A stretch of 38,930 nucleotides of DNA from contig CANROZ010000003.1 of the NCBI GenBank assembly GCA_947632365.1, forward strand, positions 1 through 38,930, given 5' to 3'. Source of the stretch: an uncultured Oscillospiraceae bacterium (GTDB lineage: Bacteria; Bacillota; Clostridia; Oscillospirales; Oscillospiraceae). Positions 1 through 6,917 of the stretch are shown here, piece by piece (position 1 is the stretch's first letter; every line of letters begins with the position of its first letter). A model generated the notes under the pieces. It worked only from the letters and a program-made list of their open reading frames with translations, ran no database searches and was not told the origin of the DNA. The position numbers and the translations under genes were made by a program.

Positions 1-502
1 GTACATATCTGTGGCCGCATTTTTGACACTCGTAGTATCCGGCCTTCTGCTCAATGCCCACCGCGATAAAAGCGACTATGAAGATCATCGCGAGAGCAAA
101 CGCGATCAGCAAGCCCCTTAACCACGCGGGCATTGCCACAAACGACGCCACAAACACCATGACCAGCCCGGCAAGGACAGCCGGAATGATGATCCAGTAT
201 TCCATCCTCAGCATCTGCCGGTTCTTTTCCTCGATCTGGCGCTTCATAGCCAGTAGATTTTCCTCTGCCCGTTTGTCATAGGATTCTGCCATGATCTTTT
301 CGCCCGACAGGAGTTCGTTGACATTGATTTTCAGAAGATCGCACAGCTCCAGCATGATCCCCGAATCGGGCATGGATCTTCCCGTCTCCCACTTTGATAC
401 AGCCCGGTCGCTGATGCCGAGTTTCTCGGCAAGGACTGCCTGGGTCATACCCTGTTCTTTTCTGCACATCGCTATGAATCTTCCGATTTTGATCTGGTCC
501 AC
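1..502 (-). CDS. XRE-family HTH regulator with membrane segments and zinc ribbon (3' end outside window)
   Basis: The reading frame starts at a GTG (500-502) 8 bases after a GGAGG and runs off the left edge, so about 167 residues are visible. Residues 1-65 form a Cro/C1-type helix-turn-helix (motifs MTQAVLAEKLGISDRAVSKWE and MPDSGIMLELCDLL). A charged, probably coiled linker (about 75-100) follows, then two hydrophobic stretches (about 103-123 and 129-147). The last visible part, YYECQKCGHRYV, looks like the first half of a zinc ribbon. This XRE-TM-TM-ribbon layout is common in Clostridia and suggests a membrane-tethered regulator; its signal and targets are unknown. An overlapping ATG at 502-504 is in another frame and soon stops, so the GTG is preferred. 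Confidence 0.85.
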   Translation of the reverse strand, partial: MDQIKIGRFIAMCRKEQGMTQAVLAEKLGISDRAVSKWETGRSMPDSGIMLELCDLLKINVNELLSGEKIMAESYDKRAEENLLAMKRQIEEKNRQMLRMEYWIIIPAVLAGLVMVFVASFVAMPAWLRGLLIAFALAMIFIVAFIAVGIEQKAGYYECQKCGHRYV

Positions 503-653
503 ATCGGGCACCTCCTTTCATGGCCTGAGCATAGCAGAAATAGCCGCAGAGGAACACGAACCGACGGTTGACTTTTGCTTGTTCTACCGCAGATCGAGAG
601 CTTATCAGGCGTAATCAGATTCCGATATACCGCGCAAGCGGGTCCCGCAGGGC

Positions 654-687
654 GAAAAAAGGAGACGCTTTCCGGCAGAGCGTCTCC
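654..687 (-). terminator. Rho-independent terminator of the transporter gene
   Basis: Perfect 9-bp stem (661-669 with 679-687, GGAGACGCT) with a 9-base loop. Read on the minus strand it is followed by six T residues (655-660). It lies just after the stop of the EamA-type transporter at 706. Confidence 0.85.
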
Positions 688-705
688 CATGTCGTTTTCG
701 TGACC

Positions 706-1629
706 TCACACGTCGCCTGTCAGGCCGTCGGAAAGGCCCAGCAGCACGATGCCGATCACCGCCAGGGCGATCATCAAGTAGTGCTTCCAGCTGAGTTTTT
801 CCTTCAAAAACAGGCGGCTCCAGATCACCGAGGCCAGGCAGTAGCCGGAGATGATGGGGGCGGACATGGCCACGTGCTCGGAGTCGGCCAGAGCGTAGAT
901 GTAGGCCAGCTGGCCCGCGGTCTCGAAGCAGGCGCCCACATACTTGGGGGTCTCCTGGCGCAGGGTGAACCGCTCGTGCTTTATCATCAGGACGACAAAG
1001 CACACCGCCGCCGCGGCCAGGAAGGTGAGCTCATAGGCCACGTTGGCGCTGTCCTCGTCCAGTGTCTCCAGCACCAGGCTGTCGGCAAAGGTGCCCGCCG
1101 CGTCCAGCACGCAGTAGAGCACGGGCAGCAATATGGCGATGAAGCTCTTGGCGTATTTATAATTGGAGATGCTCTGCCGGGCGGCCCGGGCCTCGTCGTC
1201 CTCGTGCATGTCCACGAAGCCCAGGCCCACCACGCCCACGCACACCAGCGCCGTGGCACCAAGCTGGAGCCCGGAGATGGAGCCCAGCCCCGCCGTGGCC
1301 AGGGTGATGATGGCCACCAGTGCCCCGGAGGAGTTGCAGATGGGGCTGGAGACGGAAAGCTCTATGTACCGCAGCCCCAGGTAGCCCAGGGTCATGGAGA
1401 GGATGTACAGCAGGCTCACGGGCAGATACACCAATATGGTGTACATGTCGATGGCCACGCCCTGGACGAACACCTCCACGGCGGCGTGAATGCCCATGAC
1501 CACGCCAACCGCCACCACCATTTTCAGGTGGGCGGTCTTGTCCGACTGGTCGCGGCAGCCGATCTTGGAAAACAGATCGGAGCCGCTCCAGCACAGCAGC
1601 GCGACGACGGAAAGCCAGAACCAACCCAT
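706..1629 (-). CDS. EamA/DMT-superfamily membrane transporter
   Basis: This 307-residue protein is hydrophobic throughout, with about ten predicted membrane segments arranged as two five-helix halves, the usual EamA drug/metabolite transporter build. The start MGWFWLSVVALLCWSGSDLFSK and the C-terminal half containing SAPIISGYCLASVIWSRLFLKEKLSWKH fit the family. The central loop rich in Asp/Glu (about residues 145-155) is probably cytoplasmic. The substrate cannot be told. The gene begins 3 bases after the stop of the upstream PLP enzyme, with an AAGGGGA ribosome site inside that gene's end, so the two are surely co-transcribed. Export or uptake of an amino-acid-like compound related to the lyase is a reasonable inference only. 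Confidence 0.85.
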   Translation of the reverse strand: MGWFWLSVVALLCWSGSDLFSKIGCRDQSDKTAHLKMVVAVGVVMGIHAAVEVFVQGVAIDMYTILVYLPVSLLYILSMTLGYLGLRYIELSVSSPICNSSGALVAIITLATAGLGSISGLQLGATALVCVGVVGLGFVDMHEDDEARAARQSISNYKYAKSFIAILLPVLYCVLDAAGTFADSLVLETLDEDSANVAYELTFLAAAAVCFVVLMIKHERFTLRQETPKYVGACFETAGQLAYIYALADSEHVAMSAPIISGYCLASVIWSRLFLKEKLSWKHYLMIALAVIGIVLLGLSDGLTGDV

Positions 1630-1632
1630 ATC

Positions 1633-2916
1633 TTATATCCCCTTCAGGTCCACCAGACCTCTTTCGTATAGTTTTTGCAGGCTCATCAGGATGCCCGTCT
1701 TGGCGTGGTACCAGGTGAGCCCGCCCTGGAAATAGACGGCGTAGGGCGGCCGGATGGGGCCGTCGGCGGAGAGCTCGATGGAGGAGCCCTGCACGAAAGC
1801 GCCCGCCGCCATGATCACGTCGCTGTCATAGCCCGGCATGGGCCAGGGCACCGGGGTCACGTGGCTGTCCACCGGAGCGGCGGCCTGGATGCCCAGACAG
1901 AAGGCCTCCATCCGCTCCGCCGAGCCCAGGGTCACCGCCTGGATGATGTCGTGCCGGGGCTCTGTGGCGTTGGGCACACAGGCAAAGCCCAGCTTTTCGT
2001 ACACGTTGGCGGCGAAGATGGCGCCCTTCAGCGCCCCGGCCGTCACCGTGGGGGCCAGGAAAAAGCCCTGGTACATGGCCGGGAGCTGGCCCAGATTGGC
2101 GCCCACCTCCTTGCCGAGGCCCGGGGCGGTGAGCCGCCGGGCGCAGGCTTCCACACAGGCCGCAGTGCCGCAGATATAGCCTCCCGCGGCGGCCAGGCCC
2201 CCGCCGGGGTTTTTGATGAGCGAGCCCACGATCATATCCGCCCCCACGTCCGAGGGCTCGGTGCGCTCCACGAACTCGCCGTAGCAGTTGTCCACCATGC
2301 ACAGAACGTCCGGCTTCACGCTCTTGCAAAAGGCGATGAGCGCGCCGATCTGCTCCACGGAGAAGCTGGGGCGGGTGGCGTAGCCCTTGGAGCGCTGGAT
2401 GGTGATGAGCTTCGTCTTCGGTCCGATGGCGGCGCGGATGGCGTCGTAGTCAAAGGTGCTGTCGGGTTTCAGGTCCGCCTGGCGATAGGTGACGCCGTAC
2501 TCTGCCAGAGAGCCGGGGGAGGGGCGGATGCCGATGACCTCCTCCAGGGTGTCATAGGGTGCGCCCACGGGGGAGAGGAGCTCGTCCCCCGGGCGGAGAT
2601 TGGCGCTCAGCGCCAAGGCCAGGGCGTGGGTGCCGCAGGTGATCTGGGGCCGGACCAGCGCTGCTTCGGTGTGGAAGCAGGCGGCGTACACCGCCTCCAG
2701 GGTCTCCCGGCCCAGGTCGTTGTAGCCGTAGCCCGTGCTGGTGGAAAAGCAGGCTCCGCTGACCTGATTTTTCTGCATGGCCAGCAGCACCTTAGCCTGG
2801 TTATACTCCGCCGTCTCGTCGATGGCGTCGAACCGCTCCCGCAGCCCCGCCAGCACCGACTGGCCGTATCCATATACCTCCCGGCTGAGGCCGAGAGACG
2901 CGTATATCTCGTCCAT
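1633..2916 (-). CDS. Methionine gamma-lyase-family PLP enzyme (YnbB / 'aluminium resistance' type)
   Basis: A 427-residue fold-type I PLP protein of the family often annotated as aluminium-resistance protein YnbB (Met_gamma_lyase, PF06838). Visible family marks are the STGYGYND motif near the N terminus, CGTHALALAL, the MVDNCYGEFVE segment carrying the PLP-nitrogen Asp, and the Schiff-base lysine in MIVGSLIKNPGGGLA. Length matches the family. An upstream in-frame ATG exists 12 codons earlier, but the ATG at 2916 follows GGAGAG at good spacing and matches the usual N terminus. In vivo substrate is not settled for this family; carbon-sulfur lyase activity is expected from homology. It heads a two-gene operon with the transporter downstream. 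Confidence 0.9.
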   Translation of the reverse strand: MDEIYASLGLSREVYGYGQSVLAGLRERFDAIDETAEYNQAKVLLAMQKNQVSGACFSTSTGYGYNDLGRETLEAVYAACFHTEAALVRPQITCGTHALALALSANLRPGDELLSPVGAPYDTLEEVIGIRPSPGSLAEYGVTYRQADLKPDSTFDYDAIRAAIGPKTKLITIQRSKGYATRPSFSVEQIGALIAFCKSVKPDVLCMVDNCYGEFVERTEPSDVGADMIVGSLIKNPGGGLAAAGGYICGTAACVEACARRLTAPGLGKEVGANLGQLPAMYQGFFLAPTVTAGALKGAIFAANVYEKLGFACVPNATEPRHDIIQAVTLGSAERMEAFCLGIQAAAPVDSHVTPVPWPMPGYDSDVIMAAGAFVQGSSIELSADGPIRPPYAVYFQGGLTWYHAKTGILMSLQKLYERGLVDLKGI

Positions 2917-2942
2917 GATAAGCTCTCCTTTGCACTGGGAAT

Positions 2943-2971
2943 AACTTATCATCTGCCGCCGCTCCTGTCAA
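2943..2971 (-). promoter_or_regulatory. Probable sigma-A promoter of the lyase-transporter operon
   Basis: On the minus strand a perfect TTGACA (-35, 2966-2971) is followed 17 bases later by TAAGTT (-10, 2943-2948). The -10 box is weak, but the spacing and the position about 30 bases before the lyase start support a promoter. Confidence 0.5.
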
Positions 2972-2997
2972 GGAAAACCGGGCGCTGCCGCGCCCGG
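2972..2997 (-). terminator. Rho-independent terminator of spoIIID
   Basis: Perfect 8-bp GC stem (CCGGGCGC at 2978-2985, GCGCCCGG at 2990-2997) with a four-base loop. On the minus strand it is followed by TTTTCC. It sits directly after the spoIIID stop codon at 3004. Confidence 0.75.
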
Positions 2998-3003
2998 TCG
3001 TCT

Positions 3004-3258
3004 TCATCCGCCTTTGTATTTCCGACGGGTGGCCTCGCCGCCCCGCAGATGCCGCTCTGCCTTGTTCAGTTCCAGCACGGCCCTGGCCTGGGTGTACAGC
3101 GGCCGATCCACCCGCCGCAGCCGCTCCGTCAGGTCCTTGTGCACTGTGGACTTACTGATACGAAAATGCTGGGCGGCGTCCCGAACGGTGGCGTTGTTCT
3201 CCACGATGTAGAGGGCTAAGTCCCGTGCCCGCTGTTCGATGTCCTCTCGCAAACACAT
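3004..3258 (-). CDS. spoIIID: Sporulation transcription regulator SpoIIID
   Basis: An 84-residue protein with the SpoIIID signature: an N-terminal helix set (DIEQRARDLALYIVENNATVRDAA), the helix-turn-helix FRISKSTVHKDLTERL and the conserved C-terminal KAERHLRGGEATRRKYK. Known SpoIIID proteins are 80-95 residues and act in the mother cell as DNA-binding regulators of sigma-E and sigma-K genes. An upstream extension of the frame (to 3348) has no family support, so the start is placed at the ATG at 3258. A TTG two codons further in would have better spacing to the GGGAG and cannot be excluded. The gene is monocistronic, with its own terminator, and marks the organism as a spore former. Confidence 0.95.
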   Translation of the reverse strand: MCLREDIEQRARDLALYIVENNATVRDAAQHFRISKSTVHKDLTERLRRVDRPLYTQARAVLELNKAERHLRGGEATRRKYKGG

Positions 3259-3260
3259 CA

Positions 3261-3300
3261 CTCCCGTTGCCTTACCTTGCCACAGTGTATGCAACGGGAG
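3261..3300 (-). promoter_or_regulatory. Perfect 10-bp inverted repeat and possible sigma-E -10 box before spoIIID
   Basis: CTCCCGTTGC (3261-3270) and GCAACGGGAG (3291-3300) are perfect inverted repeats 20 bases apart, and the start-proximal arm contains the GGGAG ribosome site of spoIIID. Between them, on the minus strand, CATACACT (3284-3291) resembles the known sigma-E -10 consensus CATACAmT. I see no good sigma-E -35 box. If transcription begins just after this -10, the distal arm is not in the RNA and the repeat would act as a DNA operator. If it begins further upstream, a hairpin could hide the ribosome site. Confidence 0.45.
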
Positions 3301-3372
3301 CGCTGGGTTAGAACAGGCAGCAGAGCGGCGTGCCGGGATCAACACCAAGCTGCGGAAGTTCGCGGGTGGTTT

Positions 3373-3588
3373 TTATCTATTCGTCCTGTCATCCGGTGAA
3401 TACGCCACGACGCCAGACAGTGGGCAGTTTAACGTCTGACACAGGGCTTCCAGGGTGTTGGTGGACACAGATTCCCCCGCCTTCAATCGGCGGATGGTAG
3501 AGCTGCTGATGCCGCCTTTGACCTGCAGCGTGTAGGTGGTCGCGCCGCATTTTTCCATCGTCTCCCAAAGAGGTGCGTAAGAGATCAT
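3373..3588 (-). CDS. Small Cro/C1-type (XRE) helix-turn-helix regulator
   Basis: A 71-residue protein that is almost only a DNA-binding domain. MISYAPLWETMEKCGATTYTL is followed by the recognition part GGISSSTIRRLKAGESVSTNTLEALCQTL and a short tail ending VVAYSPDDRTNR. This is the compact HTH_26-like family frequent in Clostridia and their mobile elements. It has no ligand domain, so regulation would be by abundance or partner proteins. It is divergent from the recombinase gene, and the operator-like dyads at 3624-3668 lie between the two. Autoregulation and control of the recombinase are inferred from that arrangement. Confidence 0.85.
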   Translation of the reverse strand: MISYAPLWETMEKCGATTYTLQVKGGISSSTIRRLKAGESVSTNTLEALCQTLNCPLSGVVAYSPDDRTNR

Positions 3589-3623
3589 AGCCCCCAGCCC
3601 TTCCCGCTTGTGATGTCTCCATT

Positions 3624-3668
3624 ATTGCCTATAGTGGGTGTATAGTGTTATAGGCAATATTGCCCATA
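3624..3668. promoter_or_regulatory. Three iterated half-sites between the XRE gene and the recombinase
   Basis: ATTGCCTATA (3624-3633) has an exact inverted copy TATAGGCAAT (3649-3658), which is directly abutted by ATTGCCCATA (3659-3668, one mismatch). The outer pair leaves TTGCCT and TATAGG 18 bases apart on both strands, so the same DNA could serve as a weak promoter in either direction. The symmetry suggests an operator for the neighbouring XRE protein or a binding region of the recombinase. The surrounding stretch, 3589-3822, is AT-richer than the rest of the window and holds no convincing gene. Confidence 0.55.
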
Positions 3669-3763
3669 CAGAGGAGAGGGTACCCGCGCAAAAATGCTCC
3701 TTATCGGTCAAAGTACCGAACAAGGAGCAGAATGGCAAAGTTTTTAAAAGCAAAGAAAAAAGG

Positions 3764-3788
3764 TTTAGTGCGATCAAGGTTTCTTCTA
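3764..3788 (+). repeat. Left inverted repeat flanking the serine recombinase
   Basis: The 25 bases 3764-3788 match the reverse complement of 4455-4481 in two exact blocks (12 and 13 bases), interrupted only by two extra bases in the right copy. The repeat lies 35 bases before the recombinase start codon. Size (25-27 bp), pairing and placement are like the recombination sites of DNA invertases. The CAAGGTTT-like half resembles, from memory, one half of hix-type sites. Confidence 0.8.
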
Positions 3789-3822
3789 AACTAATCGATA
3801 TCATGGATTTGGAGGGAACGAT

Positions 3823-4457
3823 ATGAGCGGATTATATGGTATGTTCGTGTTTCCAGCAGGGACCAGAATACGGATCGCCAGCAGATCGCGATGCATGAGT
3901 ATGGCGTGGCCGACGAGAACATTTTTATGGATAAGCAGTCCGGCAAGGACTTTGATCGGCCCGCCTATCGCCGCCTCATCCGAAGGCTGAAGCCGGACGA
4001 CACCCTGGTCATCAAGAGCATTGACCGACTGGGCCGCAATTATGAGGAGATATTGGAGCAGTGGCGGCTTCTGACCAAGAACAAGCGCGTGGAGATCGTG
4101 GTGCTGGACATGCCGCTGCTGGATACGAGGCGGGGCCGCGATCTGACGGGGACGCTCATCGCGGACATCGTGCTGCAGCTTTTGAGCTATGTGGCCCAGA
4201 CAGAACGGGAGTTCATCCGGCAGCGACAGGCCGAGGGGATCGCCGCGGCGAAAGCCCGGGGCGTCCGGTTCGGACGGCGGCCCATGGAGCGTCCGGCGGC
4301 GTATGAAGCGGTCTGCCGCGACTGGGAACAGGGGCTGCTTACGGCCAGAAAAGCGGCGGAACGTCTTGGCGTGGCGCACAAGACGTTCCTGAAATGGGCA
4401 TCAAAAGATGGTAATGGGGGAAAAAGTAGAACTTTGTCCCCGGCCGAGATCACATAG
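3823..4457 (+). pseudogene. Small serine recombinase (resolvase/invertase family), frameshifted near the 5' end
   Basis: The ATG at 3823 follows GGAGGG and encodes MSGLYG, after which the frame shifts at about 3840. The next frame continues with YVRVSSRDQNTDRQQ, the catalytic-serine motif of serine recombinases. One missing base explains this; bridging it gives 211 residues, the normal size. Other family marks are SIDRLGRNYEEILEQW (active-site arginines), TEREFIRQRQAEGIAAAKARG (long dimer helix) and a C-terminal helix-turn-helix LTARKAAERLGVAHKTFLKW. Without bridging, only an internal ATG at 3891 gives an open frame of 188 residues that lacks the catalytic serine. Either the gene is recently inactivated or the base is a sequence error. 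Inverted repeats bracket it. Confidence 0.85.
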
Positions 4458-4481
4458 AAGAAACCTTGTGATCGCACTAAA
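4455..4481 (-). repeat. Right inverted repeat flanking the serine recombinase
   Basis: These 27 bases are the inverted partner of 3764-3788, with two extra bases (4469-4470) between the matching blocks of 14 and 11 as aligned here. The recombinase stop codon TAG lies inside the repeat (4455-4457). The 124 bases that follow, to 4605, are AT-rich, contain two near-identical 11-12 base direct repeats (from 4496 and from 4521) and hold no gene. A promoter there is possible but I cannot name convincing boxes. Confidence 0.8.
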
Positions 4482-4605
4482 TAATGACGAAATTATAGCA
4501 AATGGTCGATAAAAACACAATAGCAAATTGGTTCCTAATCTCTACTTTAGTTCCCGAACATCGTCCGGGGAGGACGGTATGGTAGCCAATGAATAGTGAG
4601 AGATA

Positions 4606-5577
4606 GTGGACATGATGAATGCTGATCTGGTCGGCCAGCGCTTCGGGATGCTGACAGTGCTGGAGGATTCCGGGCTACGGACAGGCGGCGTCATCCGTTG
4701 GCGCTGTCAATGTGACTGTGGCGGCGAGACGCTGGCGACCCGCAGACAGCTGGAGAGCGGCAACGCGACAAGCTGTGGCTGCGTGCCGAAACAATACGCC
4801 TCCAAAGGGCAGGCGGAGGACCTGACTGGTCGGCGCTTTGGGATGTTGACCGTTTTGCACCGCGCAGAAAACGATAAAAACGGCAAGGTGCGTTGGCGGT
4901 GTAGATGCAGCTGCGGTAGCGAGGTGGTCGTGCGGGCAAATGCTCTCAAAAGCGGCCACGCCCAAAGCTGCGGATGCAAAAGACACGGTGCTGCGTACAA
5001 CAGACACGATCTGACGGGGCGGCGGTTCGGCAGGCTGACGGTGTTATACCATGTCAGCAGGGCGGACCGCGTGAAAAGCAGCTATTGGCACTGCCGCTGT
5101 GACTGCGGGAAAGAGCTGGACGTCCACACGGGGAGCCTTCTGCGGGGCCTGACCCAGAGCTGCGGCTGCTGGAACCGGGCGCAGAGCGGGAAGATGCATG
5201 ACCATCTGCACTATCAGGACGATACTTGTCTGGAGGTCCTCCGGCGCTCCTGTGTGGACACAGGCAGGAACAAGTCCGGTTTCCGGGGCCTTTTTCAGCT
5301 GCCCGATGGCAAATACCGGGCGTCCATCACCTTCCAGGGAAAGCATTATGACCTTGGCCACTATACTTCTTTCGATCGTGCCGTGCAGGCGCGGCTGGAT
5401 GCGGAGGATGTCCTCCATCAGGGCTATATCGCGGCTTACGCGGCCTATGAGAAAAGGGCGGAGGCAGACCCGGCCTGGTCGGCGGCCAACCCGTTTTTCT
5501 ATCAGGTGCAGCGGACGGACGGAGAGTTTATCGTCAATACCAATGCCTGGTATGAAGACGCCGCCAGTCGAACATGA
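4606..5577 (+). CDS. AP2-domain protein with three zinc-finger-like CxC...SCGC repeats
   Basis: The 323-residue product has three tandem copies of one module (residues about 8-59, 72-124, 135-188). Each starts with a GxRFGxLTVL strand, then WRCxCxCG and an ending SCGC, so each carries cysteines suited to bind a metal. An AP2-like DNA-binding domain follows at about 222-272 (NKSGFRGLFQLPDGKYRASI, then HYDLGHYTSFDRAVQARLDAE). Such modules occur in phage and mobile-element proteins, often beside HNH nucleases, but no nuclease motif is visible here. The start is uncertain: GTG at 4606 or ATG at 4612 or 4615, with no strong ribosome site. A DNA-binding role is likely; control of the downstream polymer genes or a relation to the recombinase is conjecture. 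Confidence 0.8.
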   Translation: MDMMNADLVGQRFGMLTVLEDSGLRTGGVIRWRCQCDCGGETLATRRQLESGNATSCGCVPKQYASKGQAEDLTGRRFGMLTVLHRAENDKNGKVRWRCRCSCGSEVVVRANALKSGHAQSCGCKRHGAAYNRHDLTGRRFGRLTVLYHVSRADRVKSSYWHCRCDCGKELDVHTGSLLRGLTQSCGCWNRAQSGKMHDHLHYQDDTCLEVLRRSCVDTGRNKSGFRGLFQLPDGKYRASITFQGKHYDLGHYTSFDRAVQARLDAEDVLHQGYIAAYAAYEKRAEADPAWSAANPFFYQVQRTDGEFIVNTNAWYEDAASRT

Positions 5578-5622
5578 ACGACAGTCGAAATGGGGAGGAC
5601 AGATATATCCCCTCCAGCGAAA

Positions 5623-5644
5623 GAGGATGGCTTCGGTCGTCCTC
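5623..5644 (+). promoter_or_regulatory. UUCG-capped hairpin upstream of the surface-polymer genes
   Basis: GAGGATGGC (5623-5631) and GTCGTCCTC (5636-5644) pair over nine positions, allowing two G-U pairs, around a TTCG tetraloop. No T run follows, so it is not a classical terminator. It stands in the 122-base gap before the first glycerophosphotransferase and may be a leader structure or mRNA stabiliser. Confidence 0.4.
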
Positions 5645-5699
5645 TGCGTGAAGATGTGCAAAACAGGACCTGGATCAGGATACATAGGAAAACGATAAT

Positions 5700-6887
5700 A
5701 TGAGATTCTTTGGTACCCGCGTGGGACGGGCGGCAAAGCGCATGATCATCGTGTGTGTGCAGTGCTGTCTGAAACTTTTTTATTTTCTGCCGATAAATGA
5801 CCGACGGATATTGTTCTGTTCTTTTGGCGGCGATCAGTATTCCGACAATCCCAGGCGTATGAATGAGTACCTTGCGGCGCACGGCGGGCAGGCGCTGGAG
5901 TTTGTATGGGGATTCAAAGATCCAAAGAAGTATCGGGACGTGCCCGGCATCAAGGCGGTCCGGTACTATTCGCCCCGTTGGTTCTATCATGCGCTGACCG
6001 CCGCTGTAGTCATCACAAATATAGGCTTCACCAGGATCACGCCCAAGAGGAGAGGGCAGTTTTTCCTGAATACTTGGCATGGCGGCGGCGCCTACAAGCG
6101 GATCGGGCCGGAGATATTTGAGCGCAGTGAGGCAGAGTGCCGCTCGCAGCACAAAAATGAGCAAAAGACAGACCTGTACCTGACCAGCTCCGAGTACTTC
6201 ACCCATTTCGCGCTGCGGCAGGACATGGGCTATCGGGGAGAGGTCCTGAACAGCGGCATGCCCCGGAACGACATTTTCTTTTCCGCCGAGCAGATCACCC
6301 GGGCCTCCCAAAAGGTGCGGCAGGCGCTGGGCCTCAAAGGATATGTTGTCCTCTATGCGCCGACGTTCCGAGGTGCGACCGATCGAGGCTACAAGATCGA
6401 TTACCGTTTCCCCTACGGGCAGGCGCTGGATGGGCTGCGGGAGCGGTTCGGGGAGACGGTCACGATCCTGAAACGGGCGCATCATAGATGCGTGATGATT
6501 GACAGCTCTCCGGAAGAGGTGATGGACGTGTCCGACTGGCCGGATATGCAGGAGCTGCTGTGCGCGGCGGACATGCTCATCACGGATTACTCCTCCAGCA
6601 TGTGGGACTTCGCGCTGCTGGGGCGGCCTTGTCTGCTGTATCAAAATGATCTGGAGGCCTATGAGCGGGAGCGGGGCATCTGCATATCGGTGGAGCAGTG
6701 GCCCGGCATCTCCTGCCGGAGCGACAGTGAGCTACTGGACGCGATCCGGACGTTGGATGAGAGGGCCTGCGCAGAGAGGGCCAGAGAACATCTGCGGACC
6801 TACGGGTCCTATGAGACGGGAACAGCCACAGAGCAGGCTTGCCAACGGGTCATGGCCCATATCGAAGGCCGACTGGCCAAGTCGTAG
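5700..6887 (+). CDS. CDP-glycerol glycerophosphotransferase family protein (first copy)
   Basis: A 395-residue TagB/TagF-type polymerase or primase that transfers glycerol- or ribitol-phosphate from a CDP-activated donor. Family motifs in order are NTWHGGGAYKRIG (the catalytic-His region, WHG), SSEYFTHFALRQDMGY, GMPRNDIFF, VLYAPTFRG, and the donor-binding ADMLITDYSSSMWDFALLGRPCLLY. The N terminus has a hydrophobic, basic stretch (residues 12-30) that would bind the membrane surface, as in wall-teichoic-acid enzymes. The start ATG has AGGA ten bases before it. It opens a run of six closely spaced genes through the exporter at 12709. Whether it primes or elongates is unknown. Confidence 0.9.
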   Translation: MRFFGTRVGRAAKRMIIVCVQCCLKLFYFLPINDRRILFCSFGGDQYSDNPRRMNEYLAAHGGQALEFVWGFKDPKKYRDVPGIKAVRYYSPRWFYHALTAAVVITNIGFTRITPKRRGQFFLNTWHGGGAYKRIGPEIFERSEAECRSQHKNEQKTDLYLTSSEYFTHFALRQDMGYRGEVLNSGMPRNDIFFSAEQITRASQKVRQALGLKGYVVLYAPTFRGATDRGYKIDYRFPYGQALDGLRERFGETVTILKRAHHRCVMIDSSPEEVMDVSDWPDMQELLCAADMLITDYSSSMWDFALLGRPCLLYQNDLEAYERERGICISVEQWPGISCRSDSELLDAIRTLDERACAERAREHLRTYGSYETGTATEQACQRVMAHIEGRLAKS

Positions 6888-6917
6888 AGGACGGCCATAG
6901 AGCCGGGCATAGAGAGC

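Noticed and set aside
3638-3826. Possible 62-codon leader gene whose stop overlaps the recombinase start (ATGA)
   Set aside because: Its GTG start lies inside the operator-like dyad without a ribosome site and its sequence matches nothing I know; the overlap alone is weak support.
3823-3845. Programmed ribosomal frameshift in the recombinase
   Set aside because: There is no X-XXY-YYZ slippery heptamer or obvious stimulatory structure at the shift point; a one-base deletion is simpler.
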